This document shows positions 61,001-64,000 of a stretch of 64,000 nt of DNA, one piece after another. This DNA is from Melieria omissa (taxonomy: Eukaryota > Arthropoda > Insecta > Diptera > Ulidiidae). The stretch lies in NCBI GenBank assembly GCA_963971225.1, contig OZ020267.1, positions 154,867,920 through 154,931,919 on the forward strand, read 5' to 3'. The translations under genes and the position numbers were made by a program. Numbering within the stretch: position 1 is the first letter of the stretch; the number at the start of each line of letters is the position of its first letter. The notes under the pieces were generated by a model. It was not told where the DNA came from. It worked only from the letters and a program-made list of their open reading frames with translations, and ran no database searches.

Positions 61001-64000
61001 CAAAATTCTTTATTCGCCGCCGCATACAATATTTTTTCATCTACTAAATTCCAAATGTGCACACACTCTGTCCTGGAACCATCCGCGCGCCAGTGTGCCA
61101 TGCCAACACCTACAGCAACGGCGACACCAGCAGAAACAACAACAGCAAACTGTGGCAGCACAGCTGCAGCGCCGGTGCGGTGCAACTTTCCGCCATTCTT
61201 TACAACTCGCATGCATAAACAAATCAGATCCTCGGCGAATTATCTTTGCGCTTTGCACTTTGCCCTGCAACAGCAATGCAGCTGCCAACAGTGAAAAGCA
61301 CACGAAAAATTGCGTTTTCTTATGCTTAAGCAAAGTTGGCCAGGCCACCCCACCCCTCCCACTTGCAATCTTGCATTTTACCGCACACACACACACGAAC
61401 CACACCATGGCTTCGTTTGTTGCTGGGTCGATGTATGCCACAACTTTACTGTCGTATTTTGTTGCACTTTATTCCTCTTTCTCCGTTTAACATTTTGATA
61501 AGTCGGTTGTAGGGCGTCGTTCGCTTTTCTACTATTCACATTTCATTGCATAGTTTGCGTCAATTTTGTCGGTGATTTTGAAATTTATTTCAAATAGATG
61601 ACGATTCCAGGGCCATGATTAGAATTGCGGGGGGACCCAGCGCTTTATTACGAAAAACCTACGAAAAGTATTTATTCTTGGATCCGATTGGCAATGCTTA
61701 ATTACCAATTAATTAATAAAATATTATTTCTAGAAGCTCCTGCCGGCTTCGGTCTCAGTTTCCCCCGCAACATTCAAATCCGAACAAGCACTCAACTAAC
61801 CATGTCACACGTTATCAGCGCCCAGTGACTGCACTTTTTGCAATGCGCTTTCGTGCGTCTATTTCGTTAGTGAAATCCGCCCGTAAATCACTTTAATTGT
61901 CCTAATCAGTGTGTCGATAAATTTTCCATTATCGCTTTCGCCAGCCATCGCATATATCAGCGCACGTCACTCGACTCTCACTCACAGACACATGTAAACG
62001 CATCAGCGCGGCCCCTCCCGCAGCCCACATTACAGTGCCCACTCATTGGCTCTGCGCGTGTGTGTCGAATTATTAAATGGCAAATGTGCACACAATGTGC
62101 TTTCCGAAATAGATGTTGGCGATATTATTGCTGAGTGGGACTCGGGCGACTCATATCCATTCATGCGGCAATGGTCATACATACGTTTGCCGGAACACTT
62201 AAATCGGCGCGGCAGCCATTGTAACAGCAACCGGACAAAATGCAGCTGCATCGCTGCAGGCAACACTGGTGACCGCCTTCGCTGCAACGACCACTGGCTG
62301 CAGCACAGGCAGGAACGACAACAACAGCAGCGTCGACTGCGACGGCGGCAGTCGTTTTGCTAATTAATTGCAACAATTTTGATCATCGCAGCCGCTGTCG
62401 CTGTCACAGCGCTGCAGCTGCAGCTGCAGCATCGCATTGCCTGCCGGCTGGCCGAACTGTCTGTCGTTTCGCCCATCTGTCCGCCAGACGGCAGCCACTT
62501 GTTCGCTTTGGATAAATTGAAAATTACTGCAATACGCAAGATTAGCGCGCAGTGTGCGCCGGACAATGGCCAGCGAGCAACATTTCATGCCCCATGCACA
62601 CATGAATAATTTAAAAGAGCGGCCGGACGACAATCAAGCGGACCATCAGCAGTGCATATGAATAAATGCATTGGAGCGCGGGCAAGACAGGCGAGCCGGG
62701 CCATAGGCGGAGCGTGCATGTGGCGGATCTGTGTTGCAAGCGATGCAATGTGCAAGCGGCCGACTAATGAGATGGAAGCCTGTGCCCTGGTTTCGCATTG
62801 TCAATTGAGGGTGATGTGGGGCGAAGTGGAGAGGGGTTGTTCCGGTTTGCTCTGGGGCTACATTGGGCTGAGCTAATTGCCGGCGTGCGAAACTTAAGCA
62901 GACACATTGCCAAATGACCAAAACAGCGAGAGAGCGCAGAAGGTGAAAGGTGCCGAAATTTGCAAAACTGTGTCTGATTGTTGGTTCGAGTGAGCAACTT
63001 TTTCGCACTCGACGTCACCACACGAGTGCTTCATATTTGGTACAGAGTTCAATCAGAAGGAAATACTTCCTTTCGCTGCGGACACGCTGCGCCTAATCTA
63101 ATCGGCCGCCATTGTTTGTCTCCTCAGAGTGCAAAGGCCCAATTGAATTGCAGAAGTGCGGCACATAGAAGTTGCATTATTCCTCGTTGCAAACACCTCT
63201 GCCAAGTACACATGGGGAAATAAGATTACCACAAGACGCACGGTGCCGCGACCGATGCAATTCCATATCTTCCCCGCATGCCGCCGCACACAGATTGCAG
63301 ACGGAGACAATTAAGGAAAAGTTACGCAGTCAATTGCGCTAAATTTGTGTTTTGGAAACAGCACTTTCGGCGTCTTAGAACAACGCCAAGACCTGAGGAA
63401 TTTCAGTGCCTCCGCCACCAGTGCCTCTCTCTACTTTGTTTTAAAGGGGTTGACCAAAATTAAAACTTTACATATTTGAGGCCCCACTGCATGTTGCCAC
63501 AACAGTACAAGCGTGCGAAAAAAAACTGTGGTTTGTGTGGTGAATTAATGTTTAGCAATGACAGCACAACAGCACCAAAGGACTACTCGCAGATTTCTAC
63601 ACTCAGAAACACGCTCCTTAACATTTTCCCCATTTCTGAACGAAGAAACAGACATGTCCGCATTTTAGTAGATGGTTTTGGTTTATTCTGAGATGACATT
63701 CAAATTCAAATTTTTTAGATTTCTTTCCAAAAAAGTGCTTTTGTCGATTCTTATCGAAATGTAATTAAAAACGCGTCCGCCTTAAGTTCTTGAATGCAAC
63801 GCCGCAGAGACGCAGCCAGCCAACCTAAGTTCGCCCAAAATCCACGGGAACCTTTCTCAAGTATACGCTCCGTCACTCCACAATGATTGCTTCCTCTTTT
63901 GTTGCACTTCAGTGAGCAAAAGTTTCGCGCCATCGAGCATGACTTCGCTGGCGGATTTCTGCTGCTAACGCAAGCACCGGCAATGTTTTTATGATTTGCA
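57062..64000. other. Unique non-coding sequence, right flank
   Basis: I see no well-supported gene. It contains a GT run (57977-58004) and a CA run (58155-58173). AT-rich stretches lie at about 58680-58880 and 59240-59700. A run of CAGCTG/CTGCAG repeats lies at about 62410-62429. A cysteine-rich frame at 59755-60069 (plus) and a short frame at 63491-63691 (plus) were considered, but neither has splice or domain support. A weak imperfect inverted similarity between about 61616-61640 and 61764-61795 was not enough to call an element. Confidence 0.5.
57977..58004. repeat. Dinucleotide microsatellite (GT)14
   Basis: Fourteen uninterrupted GT units. A complementary CA run follows about 150 bp downstream (58155-58173), so the two could pair as a hairpin. 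Confidence 0.95.

Noticed and set aside
60945..61490. 181-codon plus-strand frame
   Set aside because: Composition follows CA/CAG-rich low-complexity DNA; no family resemblance.
61605..61800. Imperfect inverted similarity around GCGGGGG/CCCCCGC
   Set aside because: Too short and gapped to distinguish from chance; no TSD.
63491..63691. 67-codon plus-strand frame with a CGLCG motif
   Set aside because: A single C-x2-C is not enough for a zinc-finger call, and there is no splice or start support.

Overview
The window is a eukaryotic, mostly non-coding stretch. It most likely comes from a higher fly (Brachycera/Schizophora, perhaps a tephritid fruit fly). That assignment is inference. It rests on the mosaic of moderately GC-rich unique sequence with many CA/GT and CAA/TTG microsatellites, A-rich spliced-leader-like exon edges, GTAAGT splice donors, and relics of hAT, piggyBac-like (TTAA) and mariner DNA transposons. 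There is no bacterial gene density, no operon, no rRNA or tRNA gene, and no CRISPR. Nearly all open reading frames are chance frames: the longest are low-complexity, unlike any family I recognise, and overlapped by equally long frames on other strands. I read the window as intergenic or long-intron DNA.

The best-supported features are transposons, several of which can be bounded to the base by terminal inverted repeats (TIRs) plus target-site duplications (TSDs). From left to right: a 630-bp MITE (family A, 4734-5363); seven bases later a hAT element with a perfect 8-bp TSD and a decayed hAT C-terminal domain (5379-6540), which carries a nested TTAA-flanked element (5958-6303); a 1166-bp near-complete palindrome (family B, 6718-7883); two more unrelated TTAA elements (10440-10936 and 13027-13542); a decayed second hAT-like element (13808-14693) with a 232-bp element nested in it that has perfect 29-bp TIRs and a 9-bp TSD (14239-14470); a second family B copy of exactly the same length (17384-18549); a second family A copy (32977-33580); and a mariner transposase relic (56104-56320) preceded by three diverged ~65-nt repeat units.

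Coding evidence is thin. The best candidate is a 96-nt + strand cassette-type exon (43489-43584) with a good acceptor, a GTAAGT donor, one open frame and matching phase-1 ends. A short ATG-started, signal-peptide-like exon ending at GTAAGTAAGT (56718-56763) lies about 100 bp before a 200-N assembly gap (56862-57061). A possible terminal exon (41981-42195) has an AATAAA 55 bases after its stop. I cannot name the gene for any of these.

The remaining sequence (about 85% of the window) is unique non-coding DNA. Its notable points are microsatellites, a perfect 24-bp palindrome, a perfect hairpin, a 41-bp direct repeat, and a 15-base motif found four times.
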